This document shows, piece after piece, positions 50,255-59,567 of a DNA stretch of 64,000 bases; position 1 is the first letter of the stretch, and every line of letters begins with the position of its first letter. Location of the stretch: NCBI RefSeq assembly GCF_018603885.1, contig NZ_JAHGAW010000010.1, forward strand, positions 62,001 to 126,000, given 5' to 3'. The position numbers were made by a program, and so were the translations under genes. The notes under the pieces were generated by a model. That model ran no database searches, had not been told where the DNA came from, and worked only from the letters and a program-made list of their open reading frames with translations. This stretch comes from Sphingobium nicotianae (lineage in GTDB: Bacteria; Pseudomonadota; Alphaproteobacteria; Sphingomonadales; Sphingomonadaceae).

Positions 50255-51673
50255 TCAGACGGCGGGGGTTGACGCCTCTCCCGCAGGCTGGGCGAGCATC
50301 GCGGCTTCTTCCTCGCGCGCCTTGCGGTTCAACTCGCCAAATGGCTTGCGCGCAATCAGGAACATCGCGACCGTGAGGGGGTAGCAGATGGCCGCGCCGA
50401 TCATGAGCGAATAGCGCAACATCGATTCATCACCGAACACATGATCGGTGATCAACGCGATCACGGTGGGTCCGATCCCCCCGACCACACCGATCGTGAA
50501 CATCATCACCGCATTGACCTGCGCACGCATCTCGTTGGGCGTGATCAGCTGCATGATCGTCGAGCGGGCCGGTGACCCCATCATCAGGATCAGGTTCGCA
50601 AACACGGAGCTCGCGATCGCCAGGGTGAAGTTGGGCATCAGCGGCCCGGCAATGCCGAACGGGATCATGATCGCGTCGAGCACGATCACCATGCGCACAT
50701 TGGCGTCGTCATATCGCTTCGACAGTCGCTCGTAGATCCAGGTGCCGATGATGACGCCGATCGGCGCGGTGATCAGCATCGCGGTGCCGGTGAAGGGGCC
50801 GAACACCGCCGGGCTGACATGATAGGTGCGCTCATAAAAAGACGGACGCCACGCACCCGCGCCGAGCAGGAACACGCTGCTCAGGCATAGGCTCACGAAA
50901 TAGGGGATCGCAACGCGCCCCTCCTTGCCACGCGTGAGAAAGCGCACGACTTCCCTGATCGGTGCGGCCTTCCGGAACTTGCGGCCCCGGCGTTGCGGTT
51001 CGCCCACGGTCGCCATGAAGATCAGGGCATAGGCGATGCCCGGAACGGCGAAGATCAGATAGACCAGCCGCCAGGAATGCAGCTCACCGATAACCGGCAC
51101 ATGATAGATCGGCAGCGTCGCGACGAACGCGATCAGCAGGCCGCCGATGATCAGCGCCAGCGACTCTCCGAATTGCACCGCCAGATTGTAGATACCCATC
51201 GCCCGCGTCAGCGCCTCGCGCGGCACCTGATCCGTGATCAGCGAAGTGGTCGTCGGTCCCTTGACCGCCTCCCCCGCCCCGACAACGCCGCGCGCGACGA
51301 AGAACTGCCAGAAATTCTGCGAAATCCCGCAGAACAATGTTCCGCTGCTCCACACGATGAGAGCCAGCAGCAGCAGCAGCACCCGCTTCCCCGTATCGGC
51401 CACGCGGGCCATCGGCAGGCCTGCGCACATATAGGTCATCGAATAGGCAAGCCCGAGCAGCAGGCTGATCTGGGTATCGGTAAACCTCGTGTCGGCTTTG
51501 ATCGGCTCGACCAGCAAGGCCATGATCCCGCGATCGAGCTGGCCGAAGATCGTGATCCCGCAGACCAGCAGCACCGCGCCCCAGCCATAGACGAGCTTGC
51601 GCCCGGGGCGCGATGAAGGGCTGCCCGGCGCATCGGCCTCGACAGGAATCGTCGTCATGCTTTCACTCATCAT
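50255..51673 (-). CDS. Major facilitator superfamily transporter (spinster-type)
   Basis: A 472-residue inner-membrane permease with twelve hydrophobic segments. The first reads VYGWGAVLLVCGITIFGQLDRGIM, the spinster-like FxDR motif, and GLPMARVADTGKRVLLLL is the loop 2-3 MFS signature. Sphingomonads often carry such transporters beside TonB receptors in catabolic loci, where they import aromatic or steroid-like acids. Several starts are possible; ATG 51673 is used here. It follows the TonB receptor by 65 bases on the same strand, so the two may carry one substrate across both membranes. Confidence 0.88.
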   Translation of the reverse strand: MMSESMTTIPVEADAPGSPSSRPGRKLVYGWGAVLLVCGITIFGQLDRGIMALLVEPIKADTRFTDTQISLLLGLAYSMTYMCAGLPMARVADTGKRVLLLLLALIVWSSGTLFCGISQNFWQFFVARGVVGAGEAVKGPTTTSLITDQVPREALTRAMGIYNLAVQFGESLALIIGGLLIAFVATLPIYHVPVIGELHSWRLVYLIFAVPGIAYALIFMATVGEPQRRGRKFRKAAPIREVVRFLTRGKEGRVAIPYFVSLCLSSVFLLGAGAWRPSFYERTYHVSPAVFGPFTGTAMLITAPIGVIIGTWIYERLSKRYDDANVRMVIVLDAIMIPFGIAGPLMPNFTLAIASSVFANLILMMGSPARSTIMQLITPNEMRAQVNAVMMFTIGVVGGIGPTVIALITDHVFGDESMLRYSLMIGAAICYPLTVAMFLIARKPFGELNRKAREEEAAMLAQPAGEASTPAV

Positions 51674-51738
51674 CCTGTCGCCCGGTCGGGCTGCGCGCAA
51701 ATGGGGGCGGCCGAAGCCGCCCCCACCTCATCCCCATC

Positions 51739-54700
51739 TTAGTAGTTGACCTTGACGCCCAGGTAGAATGACCGGCCGACCACGTCATAAGCACCGGAAT
51801 CGGTGACACCGCTCGCCGAGGCGTAGCTGCCGACCACCGGGGTCGTTTCGTTGACGCCGACACGTGGGGGCTGCCGGTCGAACAGATTGTCGATGCCGAA
51901 GCGGACTTCGAACTTGCGCTGGATGCTGACACGCCCGGCCAGGCCGAACAGGTCATAGGCTGCGGTGTCGCTCTGCGTCGCGGTCGGCTGGGTCACCCTG
52001 GCGACATTGCGGGTCTTGGGGGTGTGACGCCAGTTCAGCGACAAGGAGCCGGGGCCGAAGTCCCAGCCGAATGTCGAGAATGTCTTCCAGCGGAACTGCG
52101 AGCCGAACGGCGGATTCTGCAGGCCGGTGGTGCTGGTCGGCGACGAGCTGTTGGCATAGTCGTACACCGGCGCATTCGGCGTGCCCTGCACTTCATATTT
52201 GTCGAGATAGTTGAAGTTCACGCTGGCGTTGAACGCGCCCTGCTCGCCGCCCATTGCGGGCGCCGGGATGGCCCAGTTCAGGGTGACGTCCCAGCCCGCC
52301 GTGGCGATCTTGCCGAAGTTCAGGAACTTCGCCGTGGTCGATGCCCATCCGCCGTCCGGGGCACGGCGCAGGATCAACTGACAGAAGGCGTTCTTCGGAT
52401 CGTAGCTCGGGTTGGAGGCGCCATCGGCATTGAAGCACTGCTGATAGACGAACTGCGTCGTCGCCGGGGCGATCGCGCCGGCGATCTTGATATTGTAATA
52501 GTCGACCGTGAGCTGGAAGCGTCCGACCGGCGTCATTCCGGGCGTCTGCAACACCAGACCGCCGGTGATCGTCGAGGCCTCCTCCGGCTTCAGATCCGGG
52601 TTGCCCAGCGTCTGGTCGCGGCCGAGGCCGAAGTTGAAGGTGAAGTTGCCGGTGAAGGCCGTGTTGACCACCGGACCCGGCATTCCCGGCAAGGCATTGC
52701 ACAGGTCGATCACCTTCTGCCGGTTGGGGTTGCTGGCCGTGTTGCCGTACCCGCCGGTGTGGGTGTTCGAGCAGGGATCATATTCGGTCCAGGTCACGGT
52801 CGAGAAGATGCCCGGCTGGAACAGCTCGGCCACGTTCGGCGCCCGGCTGGCGCGCTGATAGCCGCCGCGCAGGGTGGCGATGTCGTTGACCTTCCAGTTG
52901 CCGGTCACCTTCCAGGTGCTGACGCCGCCCGCGGTGTTGTAGTTGGAGTGGCGGTAGCCCGCGTCGAGATCGAGCGACTTGACGAAGGGCAGATCCTTGA
53001 GGACCGGAACCAGAATTTCGGCATAGAACTCCGAAACGGAAACCTTGCCGTCGACCGGCTTGGTATCGAACAGGCCGACCGTCGAGGAAACGATATTGTT
53101 GCCGTTGATCCCGTCATCGGGACGATAGACATATCGGTTCTCGCGATAGTCGGCGCCCAGCGCCAGCTTGACCGGCCCGGCCGGCAGATCCAGCAACGTG
53201 CCCTGGAAATCGGCTTCAGCCTGATTCTGGGTGAGTGAGCTGGTCGTCTTCAGATTGGCGGATATGATGTCGATGCAGTCCTGCGACACCTGACCCTGCG
53301 TGAACGGATTGAGCCCGCTGGTGCACTTCGCGTCGGTGCCCAAGCGGAAATTCTGGAAGATCTGACCGGCGCCGAAGTTGGGGGAATTGATCAGCGCCTG
53401 ATAGCGCGCCTGGTCGGCCACGCCGCCCTGAAGCACTTCCTGGCTGGTCCTGCCATGCGATGCGAAGGCATCGAACGTCCAGTCGCCCAGCCCCAGCCGG
53501 CCACGCAGACCGGTCAGCACTTCATAGGTATAGACCGTGTTGTCGGTCGTGATCGAACCGAGAAAGTCGAGCGGCTGGGCGAGCTGCCACGGATCGTCCT
53601 TGAACGGCCGGCTGTTGAGCACGTTGCACAATGTCCCGGGCACCGGATGGCCGGAGGCCGCGCCACAGGTCGCCGAGTCATAGGGCACGCTGACGCCCCA
53701 CTGCAGGTAGGCGGCGGAAGGCTGCGCGCCACGGGTCTTGGTGTTGGTCTGGTTGAAGTTGCCCTGGACATAGACGGTGATGTCGGGAGTGACGTCATAA
53801 TAAGCGTTGCCGAACATCGAATAGCGGGTCAGCGGCAGCGCGATATAGGCCTCGGTGCCGTTCGGATAGAGATCCCTGGACGTGATAGCCCCCGCAGCAT
53901 TGCGGTTGTTCTTCGTGCGCGTCAGCGGATAGGAAACGCTGCCCTTGTAACCCGGCGCAAAAATGCCGCTCTTCAGACCGTGAATGTTGGTGAACAATGT
54001 GGTGCCGGCCAGCGTCTGCGACGGATTGAAAAACAGGTAGGTCGAACCGGCGGCGGTCACGTCACCGGGAACATAGCCCGGAACCCCGGCGAAGGCGGCG
54101 TCGATGGCCGCCTGCGTGGGTGAGTTGACGAGATGTGGCAGGTTGGTGGAGTAGTTGGCGGCATTGGCCGGCTGATAGCCGTAGAAGAACGGGAATGAGG
54201 CGACCGTCGCGCTGTCAGGGTCCGAGAAGGCGTCGCTGAAGAACGAGCGGTCGATCGCCGAGACCGGGTCGCGCTTTGACCAGCCGATGCCGAGCATGGC
54301 GTTTCCGCGATCATCGGCGAAATCCGAACCCACCAGGATCGAGGCATCATATTGCTGCCCGTCGCCCCGCGACGTCACGCCGGCCTGGCTGTCGATGGCC
54401 ACGCCGGTGAAGTGGCGCTTGAGCTTGAAATTGACCACGCCCGCGACTGCATCGGCACCATAAGTGGCCCCCGCGCCGCCCGTGATGATCTCGACCCCGT
54501 CGAGCGCCGCTTTCGGAATCGTGTTGAGGTCGACCGCGAGGCTGGCATTGGCCGGCTGCGTGCGCCGGCCATCGAGCAACACCAGGGTCCGGTTGGGGCC
54601 GAGGCCGCGCAGGTTGGCAGTGGCGATGCCGGGGCTGGAGGTCGGATTCGGCTGCACGTCCGTGGCGCTGGTCCGCTCGTTTGCGCCCGCCACGAATTGG

Positions 54701-54978
54701 GGCATCTTGTTGAGTTGCTGATCGATCGAGACGGCCGAGGTATTTTGCAGCGTCTCAGAACTGACGGTGGCAATCGGGGAGTCCGAAGAATAATCGCGGC
54801 GCGAAATGCGCGAGCCGGTCACGATGATTTCGCTGTCGGTAGCGGTTGCGGCTTCATCTGCGGCCGCAGCGCTTTCATTCTGCGCGAGAGCCGGGGCGCT
54901 GGCCAAAGCCGACACCCAAAAAGCGCTGGTTACCAGCCAAGCGCCACGTGCGCCCAACGAACAAGAGTTCCTGTGCAT
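51739..54978 (-). CDS. TonB-dependent outer-membrane receptor
   Basis: A 1079-residue receptor with signal peptide (ASAPALAQN), TonB box-like SEIIVTGSRI, a plug (LNKMPQFVAGA, then LRGLGPNRTLVLLDGRR, VDLNTIPKAALD and GGAGATYGADAVAGVVNF) and a large barrel. It ends in the aromatic-containing VKVNY. The plug motif type and lack of an STN domain suggest organic substrate uptake without surface signalling. The ATG at 54978 follows GGGAGAG. Its neighbour is an MFS permease. Confidence 0.92.
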   Translation of the reverse strand: MHRNSCSLGARGAWLVTSAFWVSALASAPALAQNESAAAADEAATATDSEIIVTGSRISRRDYSSDSPIATVSSETLQNTSAVSIDQQLNKMPQFVAGANERTSATDVQPNPTSSPGIATANLRGLGPNRTLVLLDGRRTQPANASLAVDLNTIPKAALDGVEIITGGAGATYGADAVAGVVNFKLKRHFTGVAIDSQAGVTSRGDGQQYDASILVGSDFADDRGNAMLGIGWSKRDPVSAIDRSFFSDAFSDPDSATVASFPFFYGYQPANAANYSTNLPHLVNSPTQAAIDAAFAGVPGYVPGDVTAAGSTYLFFNPSQTLAGTTLFTNIHGLKSGIFAPGYKGSVSYPLTRTKNNRNAAGAITSRDLYPNGTEAYIALPLTRYSMFGNAYYDVTPDITVYVQGNFNQTNTKTRGAQPSAAYLQWGVSVPYDSATCGAASGHPVPGTLCNVLNSRPFKDDPWQLAQPLDFLGSITTDNTVYTYEVLTGLRGRLGLGDWTFDAFASHGRTSQEVLQGGVADQARYQALINSPNFGAGQIFQNFRLGTDAKCTSGLNPFTQGQVSQDCIDIISANLKTTSSLTQNQAEADFQGTLLDLPAGPVKLALGADYRENRYVYRPDDGINGNNIVSSTVGLFDTKPVDGKVSVSEFYAEILVPVLKDLPFVKSLDLDAGYRHSNYNTAGGVSTWKVTGNWKVNDIATLRGGYQRASRAPNVAELFQPGIFSTVTWTEYDPCSNTHTGGYGNTASNPNRQKVIDLCNALPGMPGPVVNTAFTGNFTFNFGLGRDQTLGNPDLKPEEASTITGGLVLQTPGMTPVGRFQLTVDYYNIKIAGAIAPATTQFVYQQCFNADGASNPSYDPKNAFCQLILRRAPDGGWASTTAKFLNFGKIATAGWDVTLNWAIPAPAMGGEQGAFNASVNFNYLDKYEVQGTPNAPVYDYANSSSPTSTTGLQNPPFGSQFRWKTFSTFGWDFGPGSLSLNWRHTPKTRNVARVTQPTATQSDTAAYDLFGLAGRVSIQRKFEVRFGIDNLFDRQPPRVGVNETTPVVGSYASASGVTDSGAYDVVGRSFYLGVKVNY

Positions 54979-55540
54979 CCATCTCTCCCTTCCAATACCG
55001 CGCCCGTTTCGTGACGGACGCGGTTTCCAAATTCATTATCGGGAAGGGTAAGACGCAATGCCGGTACGACCTCACGCCGGCAGCTCGAACCTGCAACGAC
55101 AGGGTCGGTTATCCCCCCCAAAAACGATCCCCGACTCGTATCGGTCGAAGTTGGGAGAATTTTTAATTCAAACTCGAATGATTGCAACGCGATTTGAACG
55201 CGGAAACAGACCGGCACAGCCTTCGGTTCATCGCGCAGGTGCGGAATTCGGCGTCGCTACGATCTGCCGATGCGGCAAAAATCGACCGGTCGCCCTGGCC
55301 AAAGAAGGCTAAGCTTTACGGGAGATTTTATTCCCGGCCGACCAGAATGACGGGACGGTAATCCGGTCGAACGATTTGCGATCCAGAAGATCGGCAACGA
55401 GCGTGATCGATCGCTCTAGGGTCCGGATGAGGGCTCGCCGACCAGCGAAACTCCGGTTTGACCGCGCCACTGCGCCCACAGAGGGGCGATCGGACGACAG
55501 GCCACCAGCCGCGTCCGATCGCCTCCCGGATGAGGTCTCG
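54979..55540. other. 562-base intergenic region
   Basis: It lies between the TonB receptor start and the lipoprotein stop, both on the minus strand, and should hold the receptor promoter and leader. GGGAGATTTTATTCCC near 55320 is a weak hairpin that may end the lipoprotein transcript. The open plus-strand frame here has no ribosome site or protein character. Nothing else was seen. Confidence 0.5.
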
Positions 55541-55888
55541 CTATTTCGAAACGGGGCTGATCACGATGGCATTGCCATCGGGCTTCATCTGGACGAGATG
55601 CGAAATGCCGTCCTCGCACGTCGCCCGCCAGGTTACAGTGTTTTTGACCGCTTCGATCTGCTCCGCTTGACGAACCTCCTGGCAGGACAAGCCGGCGTCG
55701 CGGATTGCACGGAAGAAGACGGCGTTTCTCCTGTCCTGGGGAAGGGCAGTCACCTCGGCCACATAATTTCTCGCGTTGCCGGCCGCATCCGTCTCGACGG
55801 CAGCGTTGTTCGCCGCGCCGCCACCCTTGTCAGTGCTGTTGCATGCGCCGAGCGCAGCCAGGGTCAGGGCAATCAGGATCCTACGCAT
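55541..55888 (-). CDS. Small lipoprotein, function unknown
   Basis: A 115-residue lipoprotein. MRRILIALTLAALGACNS has a lipobox with the lipidated cysteine at residue 16. The mature part has an Asn/Gly spacer and a compact alpha-beta domain (YVAEVTALPQDRRNAVFFRAI, then two cysteines at LSCQ and ATCEDG). Of two adjacent ATG codons the second (55888) has the better distance to GGAGGA. It is divergent from PEP synthase. Function unknown; envelope localisation is supported by the lipobox. Confidence 0.8.
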   Translation of the reverse strand: MRRILIALTLAALGACNSTDKGGGAANNAAVETDAAGNARNYVAEVTALPQDRRNAVFFRAIRDAGLSCQEVRQAEQIEAVKNTVTWRATCEDGISHLVQMKPDGNAIVISPVSK

Positions 55889-56066
55889 CATGTTCCTCCG
55901 TGGTTCGCAGGGAAAATGAGCGCCTGAGACCGTTAAGCCCATCCGTAGATTTCCGGACGGCGGCCGATGCGGCACGTCGCGAGATAGTCGTACGCCCTGC
56001 CTACGTATCTTCCCCGAAAGACAAGCTATCCCACCCCGACCATCCTTGCCGCAAATTCCGTGACGG
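55889..56066. promoter_or_regulatory. Divergent promoter region with TACGTAG motif
   Basis: A 178-base gap between the lipoprotein and PEP synthase genes. CTACGTA at 56001-56007 (TACGTAG on the other strand) lies 60 bases before the ppsA start and resembles the FixJ half-site type TAMGTAG. The same heptamer occurs before the receiver gene at 59552-59559. Regulation by the local FixLJ pair is inferred. Confidence 0.45.
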
Positions 56067-58508
56067 ATGGCAATGATGAGCGATAATTGGGTCATTTGGT
56101 TCGACAAGATCGGCATTGGCGATGTCGCGTCCGTCGGCGGCAAAAATGCCTCGCTCGGCGAGATGGTGCGGACATTGTCCGCGCAGGGCGTGCGTGTGCC
56201 CGCGGGCTTTGCCGCGACCGCCGACGCTTACCGGGTCTTCGTCGCGGCCAATGGCATCGAGGCGTCGATGCGAGCGCACCTCGCTTCCTACGAGCGAGGT
56301 GAGGCGACGCTTCAACAGGTCGGCCAGGCCATTCGAACTCTGTTTCTGGAGGGCGAGATTCCTCCGGCCGTCGCCGATGCGCTTGTGGCGGCCTATGATG
56401 AGCTCAAGATCCGGGCGGGCACGCCCAACCTCGCCGTGGCGGTGCGCAGCAGCGCAACCGCCGAGGACCTGCCTGGCGCCAGCTTTGCGGGGCAGCAGGA
56501 AACATTCCTCAACGTCACGGGCCACCGGGCGCTCCTCGACGCGTGCCGGCGCTGCTTCGCCTCTCTCTTCACCGATCGCGCGATCAGCTATCGCCAGGTC
56601 AAGGGATATGGTCATTTCGACGTCGCCCTGTCGATCGGCATCCAGCAGATGGTGCGGTCCGATCTGGCCGGCTCGGGAGTCATGTTCTCGATCGACACCG
56701 AGACCGGCTTTCCCCGGGTTGCGGTGATCAGCGCGGCGTGGGGACTCGGCGAGACGGTCGTGCAGGGCAGCGTGGATCCCGACAAATATCTGGTATTCAA
56801 GCCGCTGCTTCAGACGGCCGGCGCGCGCCCGATCATCGAGAAGAGCCTCGGCCAGAAGGCGATCAAGATGTGCTACGCCGAAGGTGGCAGCGAGCGCACG
56901 CGGCTGATGGAGACGGTCCCTGCGGAACGGGAGGCCTTCGTTCTTTCCGATGACGATATCCTCGAGCTTGCCCGATGGGCCGTCATCGTCGAGGCGCATT
57001 ATGGCCGCCCCATGGACATGGAATGGGCCAAGGACGGGGAATCAGGTCGCCTTTACCTGGTCCAGGCGCGTCCCGAGACCGTGCAGGCCGGTCTCAGCCA
57101 GTCCAGGATGCTGCGCTATCGGCTCACGGGAAAAGCCGGCACCCCGCTTACGACCGGCGCCGCCATCGGCAGCGCAATCGCATCCGGTCAGGCGTGCATC
57201 ATCCATTCCGCTGCCGACATCGGCAAGTTTCGCGATGGTGCGATCCTCGTGACGGGGACGACGGACCCGGATTGGGTTCCGATCATGAAGCGAGCCGCCG
57301 GCATCATCACGGATCATGGCGGCGCCACGAGCCACGCGGCCATTGTCAGCCGCGAACTCGGTGTTCCGGCAGTCGTCGGGACAGGCGACGCGACGAGAGT
57401 CCTGAAGACCGATCAGCCGATCACGCTGAGCTGCGCGGAGGGTGATATCGGCAGCGTCTATGACGGCCTGATCGCATTCGATCGCGAAGAGATCGACTTG
57501 GGCGCCCTTCCCGAGACCCGAACCGATGTCATGGTCAACATCGCGGAACCCTCCGCCGCGTTCCAGTGGTGGCGCCTGCCGGCCAGGGGCGTTGGACTCG
57601 CGCGCATGGAGTTCATCATCAATACGCTGATCAAGGCCCACCCAATGGCCCTCTTGCATCCCGAGCGGGTCAGCGCGGAAGAGAACCGGCTGATCGGGGA
57701 GCTCACGCGCGGCCACGCCAGTCCGGCCGATTACTTCGTCGACATTCTCTCGCGCGGAATCGCGAAGCTGGCGGCGCCTTATTACCCGCATCCCGCGATC
57801 GTGAGGTTGAGCGATTTCAAGACCAACGAATATGCCCATCTGCTCGGCGGGCGGGCATTCGAGCCGCAAGAAGAAAATCCGATGCTCGGCTTTCGCGGCG
57901 CCTCGCGTTATTATGATGAGCGCTACCGTGAGGGCTTCGCGCTCGAGTGCCGGGCTCTCAAACGGGTTCGCGATACGCTCGGCTTCAGCAACGTGATCGT
58001 GATGGTGCCATTCTGCCGGACGCCCGAGGAGGCCGACCGCGTGCTGGCGGTCATGGCGGACAACGGCCTTCGCCGGGGCGAAAATGGCCTCCAAGTCTAC
58101 ATGATGTGCGAAATACCTTCGAACGTGATCCTGGCCGACGCTTTCGCAACGCGTTTCGACGGCTTTTCCATCGGTTCGAACGACCTCACCCAGCTGGTGC
58201 TCGGCGTCGACCGGGATTCCGATCTGCTAGCGGCTTTGTTCGACGAACGGAATGACGCGGTCCGGCACATGGTCGCCGAAGCGATCCACAAGGCGCATGC
58301 AGCGGGCATCAAGATCGGCATTTGCGGCCAGGCGCCAAGCAACTATCCCGACTTCGCGGCCTTCCTCGTGGACGAGGGTATCGACTCGATCTCGCTCAAT
58401 CCCGATAGCTTCGTGCGCACGATAGCTCATATCGCCGCGGCCGAGAGCGCGCCCGTCGACCAACCGGACGCCCAGAGTGAAGCCGCTGCGCTCGGTCACG
58501 TCTGGTAG
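56067..58508 (+). CDS. ppsA: Phosphoenolpyruvate synthase
   Basis: An 813-residue enzyme making PEP from pyruvate and ATP, a gluconeogenic step. The N-terminal ATP-grasp domain begins SVGGKNASLGEM and contains AVRSSATAEDLPGASFAGQQ. The phosphohistidine domain has His423 (GGATSHAAIV), and the C-terminal PEP-binding barrel has the acid/base Cys753 (GICGQAPSNYP). Length fits the family (about 790). The start is one of several close ATG codons. Its place beside FixLJ suggests expression under low oxygen, or for growth on C2/C3 and aromatic compounds. Confidence 0.93.
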   Translation: MAMMSDNWVIWFDKIGIGDVASVGGKNASLGEMVRTLSAQGVRVPAGFAATADAYRVFVAANGIEASMRAHLASYERGEATLQQVGQAIRTLFLEGEIPPAVADALVAAYDELKIRAGTPNLAVAVRSSATAEDLPGASFAGQQETFLNVTGHRALLDACRRCFASLFTDRAISYRQVKGYGHFDVALSIGIQQMVRSDLAGSGVMFSIDTETGFPRVAVISAAWGLGETVVQGSVDPDKYLVFKPLLQTAGARPIIEKSLGQKAIKMCYAEGGSERTRLMETVPAEREAFVLSDDDILELARWAVIVEAHYGRPMDMEWAKDGESGRLYLVQARPETVQAGLSQSRMLRYRLTGKAGTPLTTGAAIGSAIASGQACIIHSAADIGKFRDGAILVTGTTDPDWVPIMKRAAGIITDHGGATSHAAIVSRELGVPAVVGTGDATRVLKTDQPITLSCAEGDIGSVYDGLIAFDREEIDLGALPETRTDVMVNIAEPSAAFQWWRLPARGVGLARMEFIINTLIKAHPMALLHPERVSAEENRLIGELTRGHASPADYFVDILSRGIAKLAAPYYPHPAIVRLSDFKTNEYAHLLGGRAFEPQEENPMLGFRGASRYYDERYREGFALECRALKRVRDTLGFSNVIVMVPFCRTPEEADRVLAVMADNGLRRGENGLQVYMMCEIPSNVILADAFATRFDGFSIGSNDLTQLVLGVDRDSDLLAALFDERNDAVRHMVAEAIHKAHAAGIKIGICGQAPSNYPDFAAFLVDEGIDSISLNPDSFVRTIAHIAAAESAPVDQPDAQSEAAALGHVW

Positions 58509-58552
58509 CGATCTGTCCCGGCCACTCGCAACCGCCCCGACCCGCGAGTTAT

Positions 58553-58570
58553 CTAAGGGAAATCCCTTAG
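58553..58570. promoter_or_regulatory. Perfect 18-bp palindrome, candidate operator
   Basis: CTAAGGGAAATCCCTTAG has 8-base arms around a central AA. It lies between the ppsA stop and the pseudo-receiver start, 66 bases before the latter. Size and symmetry fit an operator for a dimeric LuxR/FixJ-type regulator; the binding protein is unknown. Confidence 0.55.
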
Positions 58571-58636
58571 TTCACCGGAGGCCCCGGCTTGATAGTCTGA
58601 GATCCCAGATCGGTGATCCACTTTTTGCAGGTATGC

Positions 58637-59032
58637 GTGACAGAGATATCGACACAGGCCCGGCGCATTCCCACCCATATTCTCCTTGCGCATAGCGACG
58701 CGGTCGCGCGGCGGACGCTGCACCTTGTCCTCGCGGCCAGCGGTTATCAGGTCAAAGCCTATGCGCTGGAAGGTGCCGTTTCGCGCGATCCGGGGATAAG
58801 CGAGGGTTCCTGCCTCATCGCCGAGCATCGGCGACCGCACATGGACGGCATCGCCCTGCTTCTCGATCTGCGCGCCCGACTGTGGCGCCGACCGGCAATT
58901 CTCCTCGCGGCGGAGAGAAGCGATGACCTCAAGGCCGAGGCGAACGCGGCGGGTTATGCCCACGTCCTGCAGCAGCCGTTTGCTCACCATGTTCTGCTCG
59001 GCATGGTCGACAGCCTCGTGGCGGTCGGCTGA
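58637..59032 (+). CDS. Degenerate receiver-domain protein (pseudo-receiver)
   Basis: A 131-residue single-domain protein with the CheY-like fold but altered active site. The phosphoacceptor aspartate is Glu63 (CLIAEHRRPHMDG), the conserved Lys is Gln113 (LQQPF), and the conserved Thr/Ser is Ala (ILLAAE). Only one acidic residue remains of the N-terminal pair (AHSD). It therefore cannot be phosphorylated in the usual way and may be locked or act by binding. The likely start is GTG at 58637; GTG at 58613 is in frame. It is convergent with a canonical receiver of similar sequence. Confidence 0.72.
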   Translation: MTEISTQARRIPTHILLAHSDAVARRTLHLVLAASGYQVKAYALEGAVSRDPGISEGSCLIAEHRRPHMDGIALLLDLRARLWRRPAILLAAERSDDLKAEANAAGYAHVLQQPFAHHVLLGMVDSLVAVG

Positions 59033-59074
59033 CGAACAGGTACCTGCGCTCTGCCGTCTCTTCGGCGGATTGTC

Positions 59075-59479
59075 CTATAGCGCCGGAGGCACCGGAGCCG
59101 TAGCGCGCGCGATAGCGTCGGCAAGCATATGCTCGCGAAGCGGTTTTTCGAGAACATCGCTGAAGCCTTCGCCTGTCGCCTGCTGGACGAGTTCCGGCGA
59201 ATGATAGGCTGTGATCAGGATGGCGGGCTTGTGCCAGCCCTGTGCCCGCAGAGCCCGCAAGACCGCCAGCCCGTCGATCTCGGGCATGCGATAGTCAGTA
59301 ATGAGGCAGACGGCCTCTCCGGCGAGCGGATCGCCAATCAGCGCGGCGCTCGATGCATAGGAGCGTATGTCATAGCCCTTGGCGTGGAGGAGCAACTGCA
59401 GGGACCGCCGGACGCTGGGCTCGTCCTCGACGAGAAGGATGATGGGACGCTCTGAGACATTCCCGATATCGCTGTTCAT
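59075..59479 (-). CDS. Single-domain response regulator receiver
   Basis: A 134-residue CheY-like protein with all active residues: Glu18 and Asp19 (LLVEDE), Asp62 (LITDYRMPEIDG), Thr90 and Lys112 (EKPL). No output domain follows. It is on the same strand as, and 88 bases after, fixJ, with its own CTACGTAG motif upstream. It may accept phosphate from FixL or serve as a phosphate sink like FixT-type partners. ATG 59479 is used; longer starts are possible. Confidence 0.85.
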   Translation of the reverse strand: MNSDIGNVSERPIILLVEDEPSVRRSLQLLLHAKGYDIRSYASSAALIGDPLAGEAVCLITDYRMPEIDGLAVLRALRAQGWHKPAILITAYHSPELVQQATGEGFSDVLEKPLREHMLADAIARATAPVPPAL

Positions 59480-59551
59480 GTTTTTCTCGCATTGGGCCAT
59501 CGCATTGTGTGGACCGTGTGCGAGACTTGGCAGGTCCATCACCATATGTCG

Positions 59552-59559
59552 CTACGTAG
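59552..59559. promoter_or_regulatory. CTACGTAG palindrome, possible FixJ site
   Basis: An 8-base perfect palindrome 73 bases before the receiver gene start. It contains TACGTAG on both strands, the same heptamer as before ppsA. Confidence 0.4.
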
Positions 59560-59567
59560 ACACCCCA

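Noticed and set aside
55376..55927. 183-codon plus-strand frame opposite the lipoprotein
   Set aside because: Arg/Asp-rich shadow with no ribosome site; the opposite strand has a clear lipobox.
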